From Lycorma delicatula (lineage: Eukaryota; Arthropoda; Insecta; Hemiptera; Fulgoridae), in NCBI RefSeq assembly GCF_047948215.1, contig NC_134463.1:51776701-51840700 (forward strand): a stretch of 64,000 nt of DNA, read 5' to 3'. A model generated the notes under the pieces. The model was not told where the DNA came from, ran no database searches, and saw only the letters and a list, made by a program, of their open reading frames with translations. A program made the position numbers and the translations under genes. Position 1 is the first letter of the stretch. Every line of letters starts with the position of its first letter. Positions 1-11,778 of the stretch are shown here, in pieces.

Positions 1-227
1 TTATCTACGTATTACACAATTTTTCAATTTTATCAGATGTATATCAAGATAACATAAAAGTTTAAACAAACTACAGTACAATAAAATGTATCGCGTATAA
101 AAATACAACTAGAAATAAAAAAGTACTGTAATTCGAAAATTAACTATTAAAAACTAAAAAGTTTAATGGTAACATAACTTAAAATAGGTAAAAATAACAA
201 CAACAAAAATTATCAAAAAAAAAAGAA

Positions 228-376
228 CGCTCCAGACGTGACGGGCTGAGCTGCCATGCCAGACGTACTGCCGATAGGTGGGGAGGTCCGTTAGAAGGAC
301 ACCTCTCTGCGATGCAAATTCAATTGCTTAGGTGCGGACCCGTCCCATGGGGGCACCAGAGAGGAAAAAAGTTACA
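228..376 (+). mobile_element. R1-like LINE 3' UTR fragment
   Basis: A GC-rich island in AT-rich DNA. It resembles the last 140 bp of the R1-clade LINE at 43740-43880. Both carry a GAGG-CCGTTAGAA block, then a loosely similar spacer, and both end in GGGG-N-GAAAAAAGTT. It is read as a severely 5'-truncated copy of that LINE family on the plus strand. No coding sequence remains. Orientation follows from the alignment to the longer copy. Confidence 0.6.
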
Positions 377-614
377 AAAATAATAAAGTTTAATGGTTAA
401 AAAAAACAGAACAAGCAATTAGGTATTAAAAAAATTGTCAAAGTATGTGTGAGAAATAAAGATCACATAACAAATTAATACTGGTCACAAATATGAAATC
501 ACGGAACTTAAAAAATTCGTAATTCATAAACAACAAAATAAAAGAATTCATATTACTAAAGGAAAATAATTCATAAGTAGTATCAGAAAAATATGAGTTA
601 GAAATGGATGATTT

Positions 615-975
615 TTAACACACAACAGCCTCTAGCGATACATACAGCCTCTTTAGTAGTCTCACATTTTCACTACTATCCAAAAGGTCAACAGGCAGAT
701 GGTTTTCCTGCACGTTAAGCTTAACTACATAATTTGAATGTAGCCGATGGGTTTCTTTACGAATAAATGGTATCCCTAGGTAACCGTGGATCTCCTTGTT
801 CTTTACAAGCCATTACGCCACCGAAATATTCCTCAGCATTTTCTTTTGGAACTTTGGATGACGTCAATATTGCTACTGCTTGCCGTACCCTAGAGTTGTA
901 TCCCGAAGGCCCATATTGGTTTTAAAAACGCCTTGTATAACAGCAACAGTTTTTTATTTAACAATAACAAGGACG
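615..975 (-). pseudogene. Jockey-clade LINE ORF2 C-terminus (decayed)
   Basis: On the minus strand, 975 to 615 reads KLLLLYKAFLKPIWAFGIQL, a stop, then GTASSSNIDVIQ. After a frameshifted stretch it continues GYLGIPFIRKE and LPVDLLDSSENVRLLKRLY, and ends at TAA (615-617). The order KPIW-x-GIQLWGTAS-x-SNI, then LGIP, then a closing LLD-SENVRRLKR block is what is known at the end of Jockey-type ORF2, just after the reverse transcriptase. The stop in GIQL*G is a TGG to TAG change. At least two further frameshifts are needed, so it is a dead copy, truncated upstream. The minus-strand 3' UTR would lie at 377-614, where nothing distinctive is seen. Clade assignment is from recalled motifs. Confidence 0.75.
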
Positions 976-2204
976 TTCTTCATAATAATCAGTTCAACCG
1001 TCTAAGCTTGATATTTAAAAAATAAAAAAAATATTTGAACAAAAATATTTACCAGTAAAAATTATTAGAATTTTAACAGAATTTAGAAATATGAATATAT
1101 AAAAGCAGATTTTACCAGAGAATAAATATAATTTTATTCTCATACATATCATATTTTTAAAACTATAAATTTATGAAATGATGAAAACCTAAGAAAATTA
1201 AAAAAAAAGAAAATAATGAATTATTTCAAACTTTTTTACTAACCTTTCGTTTTTAAGTAATTTATAAAAAAAATATTTCAAATTAAATTTAAAAAATTTT
1301 ATTTCAAAACATAACACAAAATTATTATTTATTGCTGCAGTGTTATTTCATACATTTCTTTGTATATCTGCAAGAGAGATTTTTGGTTAATTTCTCCAGA
1401 TTTTCAGCAATAAATACTTTTTTTTTTAATTGTTTAATTTTTTTTTTTAACAAATTAATTTGAAATATTTGTAGTATTTTTGTTTTAATGCGATAAAATT
1501 TAAATAGAAACGCTTTTTAATGATTATTAGAAGCATTAGTAATTTAATAATAGATCTCTGAACTGTAAAACGAGATTTTTTAAATCTTTTCTATCTGTTA
1601 TTAAACTTAATGTTATAAACTTTTTTCTAAATAAAGCATTGTTGGGGAATAAAATATTTAAAAATTTATGATAAAATTTAGAATAATTATAAAAATTAAT
1701 GTTTTACTGAAAAGTTTAAGATATCATCGCTGAATTTTATCAAACTTTAAATTAGCAAAGGATCAAACTTTGACATATTTTAGTAATTTTTTTAATAGAT
1801 TAATCACACTGTTTTTGATGACATCTTGAAATACAGCCATTGATCATGTTTAACTAGTAAACAAACAAAAATAGTTTGTTTTGTGATAACTTTGTATGTT
1901 TAATGTTTTTGAATTATTTTTTTACAATCTAAATTAAAAAGTTATAAAATTATTGGAATAATTAAATTTATAATTCTCTTAAACTAAGCTCTGTCGTTAA
2001 AAAGATATGAATTTCATTAGTATTTTAACTCTACTATGAGATGAACACAGACTACATTAACAAAATAAAATAACATCCAAGTTATCTCTGTTAACACGTT
2101 CTATGTTTTCTCGACAACAGTTAAAAAAAAATATATATAAATATTGCTTCGGGATCACTGAAAGTTCAGAATGCTTATAATTAACAACTCAGCGTCACTG
2201 AAAC
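976..2204. other. AT-rich DNA, nothing recognised
   Basis: Long A/T runs with no open frame or repeat match that I can support on either strand. Confidence 0.5.
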
Positions 2205-2510
2205 ATGACATTACTTTTTAACAACTTATCATATCACAATTTTGATAACAATGTGTGTTATTGCAAGTATATTCAAATTGAAGTCGGTAAAATATTTGAT
2301 AAATTGGTCAGTTATGTCAGTGTAGTTCAGTTGTATATAATTCCTATATATTTTATTTCATTTATTATTTTTTTTGTATATACGTTTATTTATTGTTTAA
2401 GCGCAATCGCTGAAATAACTGGGATAACATCTATTAAAATAGAGAAATACTTGTACATGTATGGGAGCAGAATAGGAACACAGAACACTTATTTTACTAA
2501 AATCTGGTAA
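2205..2510 (+). CDS. 101-codon open frame, doubtful
   Basis: This is the longest AUG-initiated frame I could not tie to a repeat. It has one strongly hydrophobic stretch near residues 44-66 (LYIIPIYFISFIIFFVYTFI), which would be a membrane segment if translated. A GT that could act as a splice donor lies just before the stop (ATCTG-GTAAAC), so a first exon is conceivable. Base composition matches the surrounding non-coding DNA, no family is recognised, and a frame this long is expected by chance in 64 kb of AT-rich sequence. Listed only so it can be tested. Confidence 0.1.
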   Translation: MTLLFNNLSYHNFDNNVCYCKYIQIEVGKIFDKLVSYVSVVQLYIIPIYFISFIIFFVYTFIYCLSAIAEITGITSIKIEKYLYMYGSRIGTQNTYFTKIW

Positions 2511-3999
2511 ACAAAATTAAAATGAAATAAAGGAATATATGTTGCTATAGAAAATCCTGTAATTGATTTTAATTTTGATTTCATTTTTATATATTAAAAT
2601 TAAATTCCTAAAAGCTAAACGCACAAATAAATTAATTCTTTCGCACATTAACTCTATTAAATTATGTTTTATCTCATTAAATTATAATTTACCTTAATGT
2701 ACACTAAGTGAATAAGTTACGACGTGTCAGTTCAAATATTCACCGTACGCGATTTGCACTGGTCATCATTTTAAAATTCATTATGTTAATGAACTTTTTA
2801 ACAAAATCTAAAAAACTACATTACTGTGGACTTAAATTAAAGTTCATATTGACATATTTTTGATAGCTACAAGTGGTGATGAGCTGTGACTCCTAAACTG
2901 TTGTATTTACAAGAAAATACCAAAGAATAAATTATATTAGAATATTTTTGTATCCGAAAAACAAGTTATAAAGATCGGGGAATTTCCATTTAAAAGATAA
3001 AGTTGGCCGCCATACTGGAAAAATGATGGAGTTTTTCAACAAGTCTAGTACTTTCAAGGCACTCAAAAATTGAAAGGTTTTCATTTAAAATACATTTTCT
3101 TTATTTCGAGGTCCCAGAGGTGGCACAGTTAAAATCAACATTTGTATATTTTTATTATTTTATTTGAGGTGAATTGTAAAGATTGATTTTTTACCATGTA
3201 GTAAATATATTACATTTTTGTTCCGTGGATGAATCTGTATTCAGTCTGATAATTAAAATATTATTAAAGCAGAATGGGGCGCTGACAGATGGACTGATGA
3301 GTAATCCTAGTTCCCAAACCTACATATAAAAAATTTACTACCTTTATACACGTTATATCGATAGTAATGCACGCTGTTAGCAACTCAAATTGGTATTATA
3401 AAAAATGTATCAGTTTGAAACGTGTCTCCAATGAGTTAATCATGTCGCAAGATATCACGAAATTTAATTGTTAATACTTCTGTGACTTCAATTAAAATTT
3501 ATTATTATTTAATCTGTTCTATCGCAGTTTTAATCTCATTTATTTAACGTAATTAGCCGATTAATTACTTTATTTTTTCTCTAAAATACGGAAAAAGTAA
3601 AAAAAAAAAAAAAAAAATTAATTGTTTTTTTTAATTTTTTTTATTTTACCGCATTCGCTGTCAAAGCTGTGTTAGAACACTTATTCAACGATACATCATA
3701 GAAAGGATACAATAATCCCTCTGTATGGATATTTTCACTATCATTAATAGATGTTCGTGGTAGGGTAAATCTAAATTGGAAGAACATTGCTAGCTACACA
3801 TGAGAATATTTCATCGGTAAACTGAGAAAAAGTTAGGCACTTGCAACAACCTCCAGCATCTTTGAATGAAATAGAAAATTTTGTTATAGTAAATTCGTCG
3901 ATTTTATATGATTGCTATTAAAATTATTATTATTGTTTAAACTATAATTTAGCAACTAATTAATTTATCAGCACAATCAATTTAATAGTATTTTAATTA
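2511..3999. other. AT-rich DNA with a faint dispersed repeat
   Basis: Mostly featureless. The stretch 2990-3130 (GGCCGCCAT, then TTCTTTATTTCGAGG) loosely resembles 18820-18920, suggesting an old dispersed repeat. An A-run of about 17 lies at 3599-3617. No gene seen. Confidence 0.4.
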
Positions 4000-4418
4000 T
4001 TAATTAAAAAAACCCTCTTACCAATAATTTGTTTTATGCGTTCAAGCGTTTTCAGAATAGAATTCCATCATCAGGAACTTAAAAATGTATATTATATTCT
4101 TAATAAAACTAAAATATCGTTGTCATATATAAAATTTATGTAAAGTTGACGTAAAATATACTTAAAATATAACCATGGTCGTCATGTGTTTAAAATTGTA
4201 TTGACTTAACGTCCTGTCATTATGAATGTCTCCACCGTTACATCGGTGGAGACGGTTGTATTTTCATATTTTACATAAATTTTATTTGTGACAACGAAGT
4301 TTTAGTTTTATTAAGAATATAATATACATTTTTAAGGTTTTCAATATAGAATTTTATTCTAAAAGCGCTTGAAAATATATATAAAAGAATTGTTGGTAAT
4401 TGGGTTTTTTAATTATTA
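4000..4418. mobile_element. Fold-back MITE with long inverted repeats
   Basis: The two ends are inverted copies of each other over roughly 145 bp: the left arm is about 4000-4146 and the right arm about 4260-4418. The inner part is nearly perfect, with the shared run TATATTATATTCTTAATAAA. The outer arms align through TAATTAAAAA-CCC and TTCAAGCG. The centre (4228-4253) holds a perfect 10-bp hairpin, GTCTCCACCG / CGGTGGAGAC, with loop TTACAT. There is no coding capacity, so it is a non-autonomous DNA element. The outer ends fade into AT-rich sequence, so the exact termini and target duplication are not fixed. Confidence 0.75.
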
Positions 4419-4487
4419 TATATATTTTATTATTATTTATATTTTATTTTATTATATATATTTTAATATATATTTTATTTATAATAT

Positions 4488-4520
<33 letters not shown>

Positions 4521-5040
4521 TTTTAATATATTTTATTATATATATTATTTTAAGTATTATATAATCATACCAACGGGCCATGTTTGATAAAATTATTAAT
4601 AGTATTTATTTCAATTCAATGTTTTTAATAATAAGTTTTCATAATAAGTATATATATATATATATACTTCCGTTTACTAAATAAAGAACATAATGTTCGT
4701 TAAAAGAATTTTTATAGCAGCTCATTAATTTTTATTAAATTTTTAACTATTTCAAAAGAAATAAAAAGAATAATAATATTATAAAAAAATAACTAAAATT
4801 CTCATTTAAAAATATATCAACAAATCCTTCTCATTTCTTGAAAAGCTTAAAATATTAGTTAGTAGCTTAACGAATTTCAGAGTTTACCATTCCAAGAAAA
4901 ATTACAAATTTAATACTTAGTTCTGATTTAAAGGAGTTACCTTTATAATTAATATTTTTACTAGAAAATGGGAAACAATTAATTTTCTATCAGTAATTTC
5001 CAACTGATGCAGTAGAAAATAATTTGTTTCAAGCTATTAA
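4419..5040. repeat. AT-rich low-complexity with TA repeats
   Basis: Degenerate TATATTTTA-type sequence to about 4560, including a pure TA tract near 4494-4520, and a second TA tract near 4650-4667. The 72-codon frame inside it is only low-complexity I/Y/F. Confidence 0.7.
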
Positions 5041-5186
5041 CCGTGGGGCGAGTGGTAGGTCTTGTCTTTTCATCCGGAAGTCCCGGGTTCGAATCCCGGT
5101 CAAGCAAGGCATTTTCACACGCTACAAAATTTCCATTTCATCTCATCCTCCAAAACAATATCTAACTGTGGTCTCGAAAGCTAAAG
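5041..5186 (+). mobile_element. SINE1-A (tRNA-derived SINE)
   Basis: The head carries a pol III A-box-like GGGCGAGTGGTAGG and a perfect B box GGTTCGAATCC (5086-5096), followed by CCGGTCAAGCAAGGCATTTT and the conserved CACGCTACAAA. The 3' tail, CTCATCCTC...ATCTAACTGTGGTC, is the tail shared with SINE2. The 94-codon open frame overlapping it is an artefact of the SINE. Confidence 0.85.
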
Positions 5187-5629
5187 GTAATAAGCAACCT
5201 TGTCATTTTAGAAATGTAATCCTATTATTTGTTCAGGCTATCTCAAGTAAGAAAAAAAAAATGTACCACATTTTTCAATCATTTAAAGTTGTAAATTTCC
5301 AATTGTAGGAGGTTTATGAAACAAAAAAGATAAATAAAAAAATAGATAACATTAACAACGAATAAAAATGTATTAATAATTTACAAAAAAATGTTGTTTT
5401 TTGTTACATGCATTCATAAAGATATTTTCGCTGATTTTAAATATGCAAACTAAAATTGAATGGAAGGAGAGTTTTTATATAAATGAATTTATTGAAAACC
5501 GGATTATTTTAAGAAATGATGTATCCTATAGTATGATGTTAATTTTACCAAATATAAAAGCACATGTTTTTCTTTACTTTCTCTTGTTCTCAGCCCCTGG
5601 AATAAATTTTTCAGTCTCGAAAATTAATC
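5187..5629. other. AT-rich DNA, nothing recognised
   Basis: Chance open frames only. The lower part abuts the degraded end of the TE gene on the minus strand. Confidence 0.4.
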
Positions 5630-6735
5630 GATAGGCATTTTCGGGCTTCAGTTATACTGGCAGCGTGAATATCTACCAATTATACATCCTGATTAAATTA
5701 TTCATGATGTTTATCACTTATAATGCTATTATTAGGTGGAAAAAATTTCAAATATGAATTCAACAAGTGTATTTTCAGACATATTGCATAATTGTTTTTT
5801 ATAATCTTCAAGAAGTTCACTCAGAAATTCTACGTAGTTCACAGTCTTCGTTTTGCTCAGGATTGATTTACAAATATTTAGAAATGATAGCTATGCTGCT
5901 TTCTCCGATTCATTTCAATTCCTCTAAAATCCGACTGTTTCATTAATTTACGTATCTGAAAATCCTTATGTATCTGTCATAAAAATATTTCTTCTTTGAT
6001 TTTTGCGTCGTTGTTCCTACAAAACTTGCTCTTAAAGAATAAAAAATCTATCCATTACGGCCCATTAGTTTGACAGAATTTTGCTTAACCAATGTTTTTA
6101 TAGTTCCACTATGAATAACGGTTTTTAAATTCGTTTTAGAGGAATCAAATAATCTTTATTCCAAAGGATTGTGATGCTGCCTAGTAAATTCAATAAAGAT
6201 TTATATCATTGCAGCACGCCATATAATCTTGAAAGGAGAAAATTTGATGGAATTCTTCCTGTCTACCAAAAAAAAAAAAAAAAAAAAAAAAAAAACAAAA
6301 CATATTTTAATGCTACTTTTTTGGATATTCCAACTTGTTAATCTTAAAGACAGTAGCTTGAACTGCATTTTAGACAAATTAAGATCACTAATTGGATATT
6401 TAAGTTCTGCTTGAATAATTTCGTGAGGTTTAATTCTCTCGTGTTTGAAATCCGCATCCTGTTCTTCGTCATTATTGTTAAAATAATCATAGATTTGTTC
6501 ATCTTCAAAATTTTCTTTTCTAAACTCTTCTGGTGGAACCGTTACAAGTAATTTTTCAATGTATGAAAATAAGTCTTCTGGCTGAAGGAATACTAGAATA
6601 TCCAACAAATTTATTGAATTTTTTTGTGATACCTAAAATTTTTGTGATAACAGTTCCTGTTGTGGACCTTAGGGTTCCTACATGTCATAGGATCAGCAAA
6701 AGCCACACGCCACGACTTCCCATTTAGCCAGCTGC
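5630..6735 (-). pseudogene. Decayed widespread TE-borne protein of unknown class
   Basis: Minus-strand fragments occur in the right order for an uncharacterised protein that I recall as highly repeated in insect genomes. From high to low coordinates: RVAFADPMTCRNPKVHNRNC (near 6700); an acidic stretch; PHEIIQAEL and DLNLSKMQ (near 6370-6420); LLSLRLTSWNIQ (near 6340); after an A28 run, RQEEFHQIFSFQDYMACCND (6205-6265); NPLE-stop-RLFDSSKTNLKTV (6120-6171); IRKLMKQSDF (near 5940); NYVEFLSELLEDYKKQLCNM; KIHLLNSYLKFFPPNN and SDKHHE-stop-FNQDV (5680-5785). Known relatives carry matching landmarks: a WRLF-DSSK block, MSLKIHFLHSHL-FFP, and SDEHGERFHQD. Several stops and at least three frameshifts are present. 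The longest surviving frame is 6201-6608. The biochemical role of the family is not known to me; its high copy number implies a TE. Confidence 0.7.
6268..6295. repeat. A28 homopolymer inside the TE gene
   Basis: Twenty-eight consecutive A on the plus strand. On the coding (minus) strand it is a T-run placed where relatives encode Phe-Phe-Arg, and the reading frame changes across it. It looks like slippage expansion of a TTTTT codon pair. Confidence 0.85.
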
Positions 6736-8465
6736 TTAGTAAAATTAAACGAGTATTAGAACAGAAATGAGAAGTCCTCATGAGACTTTTCCTCATCTCA
6801 TGTTTCATACAGAAAATAAATTTCATATGATTTTTAATCGAAAAAAACAATATGTATAAAGCCCAACTAGTACAATACACATTTATATAAAAAAAGAAGC
6901 ATCAAAACAAAAAAACCGAACTCTGTTCGCATGACAGCTAGAACGAACTGATAGTCATGTTGGTTTATTCCCCATTAAAAATAGTTACTGAAATTACCAT
7001 CAATTATGATACCATTAATAAAGCCTACTAATTAAATCATACTACTGTGATAAATATATTTTTCCAAAAAAGAATGAATGAATCGTAGTAAACAGTTAAT
7101 ATCGCTATCATTGTATGATTTAATACCACATTAATCAAATTTGTTACTCTTCCAAATTATTCTACTCTGAGCCATTTATAAGTATCTTACAAATTCATGT
7201 TTCATTATTAATATAAGTATTAACTCACAATAAATTGTTAAAAGTGTTTATTATTAACAGAGGAAAAAAATCGTTATAACAATTTTTAATTTTACGAGGA
7301 AAAATTTCGAAAAGAAAATTGAACACCTTAGATCTAATTTAAAAGATCATGTTTGAATAAGAATAAACCAAAATTTTCAATAAAATTGGAATAAATCAAC
7401 TTAACGACTTAATTGGAATTAACCAACTTTTCTAGATCAATGTAATAAGTATCTTTTGAGAAGAAAGATTTTATACTTATAAGATTTGCGTATTAACAGC
7501 CTAATATATACGAGAGTATATCTCGTAAAAGAGTATTGAATGACAATCAAGATAAAACCACCTTAACTTTACAGCATGGGTTATTCGATAAAATAAAGAG
7601 TAAATAATTTTTTTTTTATCAACAACATTAAGATTACTTTTAATAATACGTATATTTGAAATTACTACAGAAAAATTCGTAATAAGTAAATTCAACTATA
7701 ATAAAAGCCCACACCGACACACTATTATTTTGTTGATGATCTTTTTATATATGAAAGTTATTAGAACTGAAATAATTTAATTTAAACAAAGAGGGTACCT
7801 CCGTTTTTAAACGTGCTATTTCGCCAAAAATTAAACTTAACACGTATTCATAGACGCACGGAACTCATGCATAATTTACGCTTAACATAAACATATTTAC
7901 CCAAAACACCACATTACTTTCCATCATTAAATAACATAATAACATACACCAACATATATCAAAATATCTGTATCTGAAATCGCTATACTAGCTCAAAATA
8001 ATTCAAAACCAGATCTGAATAACTTTTGTAAATGTTTCATACACATCTCGTAAATGGGAATAATATCTTCTGAATAGTATCCTGTTAGTGAAAATAAATT
8101 TATCCTAAATATCATAAATAGTAGGACAGGATAAAAAGTAGGATAAAATAGTAGAATGATAGAAAAAAAAATTTTTTCTGAGTTTTTTCATATCATCTAG
8201 GGTTAATAATTCAAGGAATCATATATTGAATTAATATAATTTTTGTAACTTCATTATTTTGTTTAATTTTAAAATTTACAAAGAATTTTCAAACCTCGTT
8301 AAGAAGATAAAAACAACTTGCTTCATCAGTTTTCTCAAACATATTAAATATGATACTCATTTTACTCCTAATATTGAATCTAAATACAATTTTTTTCCAC
8401 TCGATTCATTCCGGAGGTTACGATAAATCAATATTTGAAAGTTCACTTTTCACTTTCTTTTTGGA
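6736..8465. other. AT-rich DNA, nothing recognised
   Basis: No repeat match or coding signature that I can support. Frames at 6611-6880 and 7501-7695 on the minus strand are respectively part of the decayed TE gene and chance. Confidence 0.4.
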
Positions 8466-8830
8466 TTATATTCCATACCTTTCAACCCAATACTCCTTCA
8501 TCTTTTCAGAGAAATTCTCTGCTTGCGTTCCTCGCTCCAATTGAGTTTATCAGTATCGCTTTTTTTCTTTCTTTGGAAAACTCTCATATCCTGCAACCTT
8601 ATCTTTAAATATTTTCATATCGTCAAAAATTTAATTTGTAATTTTAAATTCTTTGAGATCCTCTTTGATGTGTTTAAACCAGCTGGAACTAACTAACTTT
8701 AAAATTATCCATTTTATAAAAGATTTGTCGTTTTACCCTATCTTTGTTCATTCTAAAAAGGGGGTCCGTAAAATAGCGCTCTATTCTTCATAATTAAATT
8801 AGATATTTCCTGTATCTTGTTATAAAAGTA
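8466..8830 (-). pseudogene. LINE ORF2 C-terminus with RMN...KEYW motif (decayed)
   Basis: Read on the minus strand across frames: NRALFYG, RMNKDRVKRQIFYKMDNFK, SWFKHIKEDLKEFKIT, KDKVAGYESFPKKEKKR, SEERKQRISLK and KEYWVERYGI, ending at TAA (8466-8468). This matches my recollection of an insect non-LTR family whose ORF2 closes with FYGH-RMN-dRL-KQIF, W-EIKKDLEE, then KWSEERK-HSERMKEYW. Multiple frameshifts and stops show it is dead. Its reverse-transcriptase part may be the family at 57890-58715, but that link is inference. Confidence 0.6.
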
Positions 8831-8945
8831 TTCCTTGAATTTTATCTTGGAATAATAGTTTCATAATTTTTTGAGTATTTTTCTTATACTTTTGTCTTTC
8901 TATTATTTATAATAACTATTATAATTCAATTTTTAATAATTTTTG

Positions 8946-9185
8946 AGGTGCACCTATTTCATCTATAAATGGGGTAAAACACCGACGGCCCTTTGTGTGT
9001 GTGGTGAAAATCAAACTATCAGACACATCACAGAAGTTTGCCCTAGGACAGCTTATGAAGGGAATCCTGAAGATTTCCTGATGGCGACTCCAGAATCGAT
9101 AGCATATATTAGCTTGTTAAATCTTTGTTTATAACTTTGACTGTAATTGGTGTTATATTTTAGTGCCATACGCTAAATAAATAAA
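8946..9185 (+). pseudogene. LINE ORF2 C-terminal zinc-knuckle fragment and 3' tail
   Basis: An open stretch reads YKWGKTPTALCVCGENQTI, then RHITEVCPRTAY and EDFLMATPESIAYI, with a stop at 9132-9134. The CxC...QTI-HI--CP pattern followed by a short acidic ATPESI-YI end is the closing segment of a group of insect non-LTR ORF2 proteins. Downstream, GCCATACGCTAAATAAATAAATAA is a short-repeat LINE tail, so the 3' end is complete and the 5' side is truncated near 8946. It converges tail to tail with the LINE fragment at 8466-8830. The exact clade is not certain. Confidence 0.7.
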
Positions 9186-9477
9186 TAATTTTTGATATTT
9201 TTTTCGCAAAAACCAGTAACATAGCCTATTAAAAATAATTATTTAAACAGCCATTCCATTTCCAAAGTAATTAAATTATTTGATAATGAGAGGGAATAAA
9301 GGTGGAGTACTTATTTCAATTTCAAATTTGAATTTTTCCCGTAAGTGAAGTTAAGTTTGTTTAGCTGTAAATTGGTGTTGAACAGAACGTTGTGCCGATC
9401 AAGTCGAGATGCAATATTAATTTGGTCATGCTGTATGAACTCCTGTATAAAGGGCATGGTCTCTATTTATTATAAAA
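9186..9477. other. Unassigned spacer
   Basis: Slightly less AT-rich than its surroundings near 9330-9470 but no family recognised. Confidence 0.3.
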
Positions 9478-9735
9478 CTAGCACACCCAGCAATGCTTCG
9501 CTATTGCTAGATTTGAGAGAGAGAGAGAGAATAAGAGAGATTAAATGAACACAATTAAAAGTTTGATAAAGTATTAACATAATGAACATTACGGAACTTC
9601 ACAAAATTTAACTTTTCCCTTTTTCCCTATTACCCTTTCGCCCTTATTTCCTTTTCCCTCCCCCTTTCCTTATTCCCATTTTCCTCATTTTGATTTTCCT
9701 ATTTTCATTTTTCTATATCCATTTTCCCTTCACAA
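9478..9735 (-). mobile_element. Helitron 3' fragment (5'-truncated)
   Basis: Read on the minus strand the end is a hairpin AGCAAT-AGCGAAGC-ATTGCT, a short spacer GGGTGTG, then CTAG (9478-9481) followed by T in the host. That is the Helitron 3' layout: hairpin about 10 nt before CTRR, insertion between A and T. Inside are a GA microsatellite (9514-9530), a sequence matching the homologue at 25080-25140, and a polypurine block (polypyrimidine on the plus strand, 9615-9735). The 5' TC end seen at 24501 and 50850 is absent. Confidence 0.75.
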
Positions 9736-10011
9736 CATTAATTACGAGAAGTATAAGCATTGGATTTGCCGTATCTCTCACTTAGGTCTTGCTGAAATCA
9801 TAAGAAGTGTGAATTAAAAACACCTCTGATTTTGTATTTTTTATAATTTTTTTGGGCTAATTAGTTATTGCAATATTTAATGAAACATAGTCTAATTATT
9901 AAAAACAATGACAAAATTTCCTAAATAATCAATCTCAGACTATTTTTACGCCAATAGAATTCCTCAAAATATATTTAAATACTAAGAAACTGTAATTCTG
10001 TTCCTTATCAT
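9736..10011. other. AT-rich DNA, nothing recognised
   Basis: No feature supported. Confidence 0.4.
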
Positions 10012-10330
10012 AACCATAAAGAGAAAAATGTGTGTTTTCAAAGCAAAAAACAATTCCTCAAAATTACTGCTCATTTTCAACAAATTTAACATAGCCGCAT
10101 AGTTGTCAAAGTCTTTGTTATTTACGTCTTCTTTGATAGTGACTCAACTAATTGAATTTTGAGGGAATAGAAATTTAACTTCTTAAGTGTCTCGAAAGCA
10201 CTTTGTCCTGACAGATTTCAAAGCCTGAACGTGCTTTACAATGGATGTTCTTGGAGTTTGTATGACTAAATTCAACTCTAAATCAAAAGTTTCCTTTGTA
10301 GAAATAGATCTGAGCCAACCTTGATTTTAT
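10012..10330 (-). pseudogene. Possible hAT-type transposase fragment
   Basis: One minus-strand frame runs about 100 codons with only two stops. It reads SIVKHVQALKSVRTKCF, then FLFPQ, then NNKDFDNYAAMLNLLKMSSN and FEELFFALKTHIFLF. The spacing of an HV-AL/F helix, an FP, and a F--Y--ML--LK---F-E-F helix resembles the region before the C-terminal dimerisation part of ZBED/GTF2I-like hAT transposases. No catalytic residue is visible and the match is by eye, so this is tentative. It could be chance. Confidence 0.3.
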
Positions 10331-11214
10331 GGCAATTAGAGAGAACCTTTTTAAATGTTTTTCACATGAAAAAATAGTATTGAAAGAATAAAATATACAT
10401 TAATTGAACTAATTAGCGTTTTAACAGTAATTCATCCAATTAACACACATGCCATTAGTTTAGGGCAAATTAATATTTCAAGACGGAGGCTATCCTGTTA
10501 CCCAACATGTAGTATAACAAATTCCCGTATTTAGATATATATTTCCCGCACAATATAGATTGAAATTACTTTACGTATAATTAATTACTTTACAATATAA
10601 TTATTGTTTTCTTAATTATATTTATTTTATAAAAATTTTAATTTAATGTATAAATAGAAATTCAGACATTAAAAAAGGAAAGTAAATTCTCTATTAACAC
10701 TGAATACTTTTATATTTTAACCACTATTTATAATTACTTATGGTTATAGATTAACCATTATTTATAGTTATTTGTATTACTATTTAGTAATTCCAATTTA
10801 ACCAAACAATAATGTAGTGGTAAGGGTTAGATTACTCATAATTTTGCAGAGATTTTTTTTGTTCCAAAGTTAAACCTACATTACTAAGGAATATTAGAGC
10901 GTTAATTTTTGTTCGTTATTTATTACCCCAGCGAAAATATTTCTAACAACCTGTCTCTTTATTCGTCGTGCCAATTAAAAAGCAATTAGGGCATCCTTTC
11001 AGAATATTTTTTTTTTAATATCAGATGAAACACCCACCGTACTTACTAGGTTATGAATGCACTTAGCAATTATTTTTAATCTCTTGGCTTCAAGGCTAGA
11101 TATGTCAGAAAATTCGCCTTGCTCTTATATTTTTTCAGTGGTATATTTTCGCTTGTTTTATTTATAAAGATGATTTCTTCTTAAAAGAACACGCATCATG
11201 AACCATACTTCACC

Positions 11215-11218
<4 letters not shown>
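10331..11218. other. AT-rich DNA, nothing recognised
   Basis: No feature supported. Confidence 0.4.
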
Positions 11219-11285
<67 letters not shown>

Positions 11286-11298
11286 CGTGCGTGCGTGC

Positions 11299-11369
<71 letters not shown>
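11219..11369. repeat. Compound microsatellite (TA)n(TGCG)n(CG)n(TG)n
   Basis: A pure TA tract of about 64 bp passes into GTGC/TGCG tetramers, a CG tract, and then a TG tract of about 55 bp. The phase changes cleanly from one to the next. The 70-codon frame over it is a microsatellite artefact. Confidence 0.95.
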
Positions 11370-11371
<2 letters not shown>

Positions 11372-11778
11372 AAAATATTTAATCTAAAGTATTATTATTT
11401 TATTAATTAATTGTAAAAATTAACAGTACATGTAAATTATCTAAATACACAAAATTATTTTTTTCAACTGTTTTCTACGTAGTGTTATATTTTTGTGAAA
11501 GATTTAATTTAAATCAAAGAATTAGATATAGCTTTAGCATAGCTTAAAAATTAAATAAAGAAGAACTAAACAAAAGAATTTTTTTGATTATTTTGAGTCT
11601 TATATTAATTTTATTATCAAATAGTTTTTTTTAAATAAAGAAAACCATTTTTAAATGTTACATATAATAATGAACTTCAATTTTGTTACCATCTAGTTAA
11701 TTTTTTAAATATTTCTTCAATCAAACTTTAACAATAAAGAAAAAATATATATAAAAATAGTAAAAGTTAATTTTTTTT
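11370..11778. other. AT-rich DNA, nothing recognised
   Basis: No feature supported. Confidence 0.4.

Noticed and set aside
4369..4587. 72-codon Ile/Tyr/Phe-rich frame
   Set aside because: Lies in degenerate TA repeat and starts inside a MITE arm.
5086..5096. tRNA gene
   Set aside because: B box and A box belong to a tRNA-derived SINE; no complete cloverleaf or acceptor stem is seen. The same holds for the other SINE heads.
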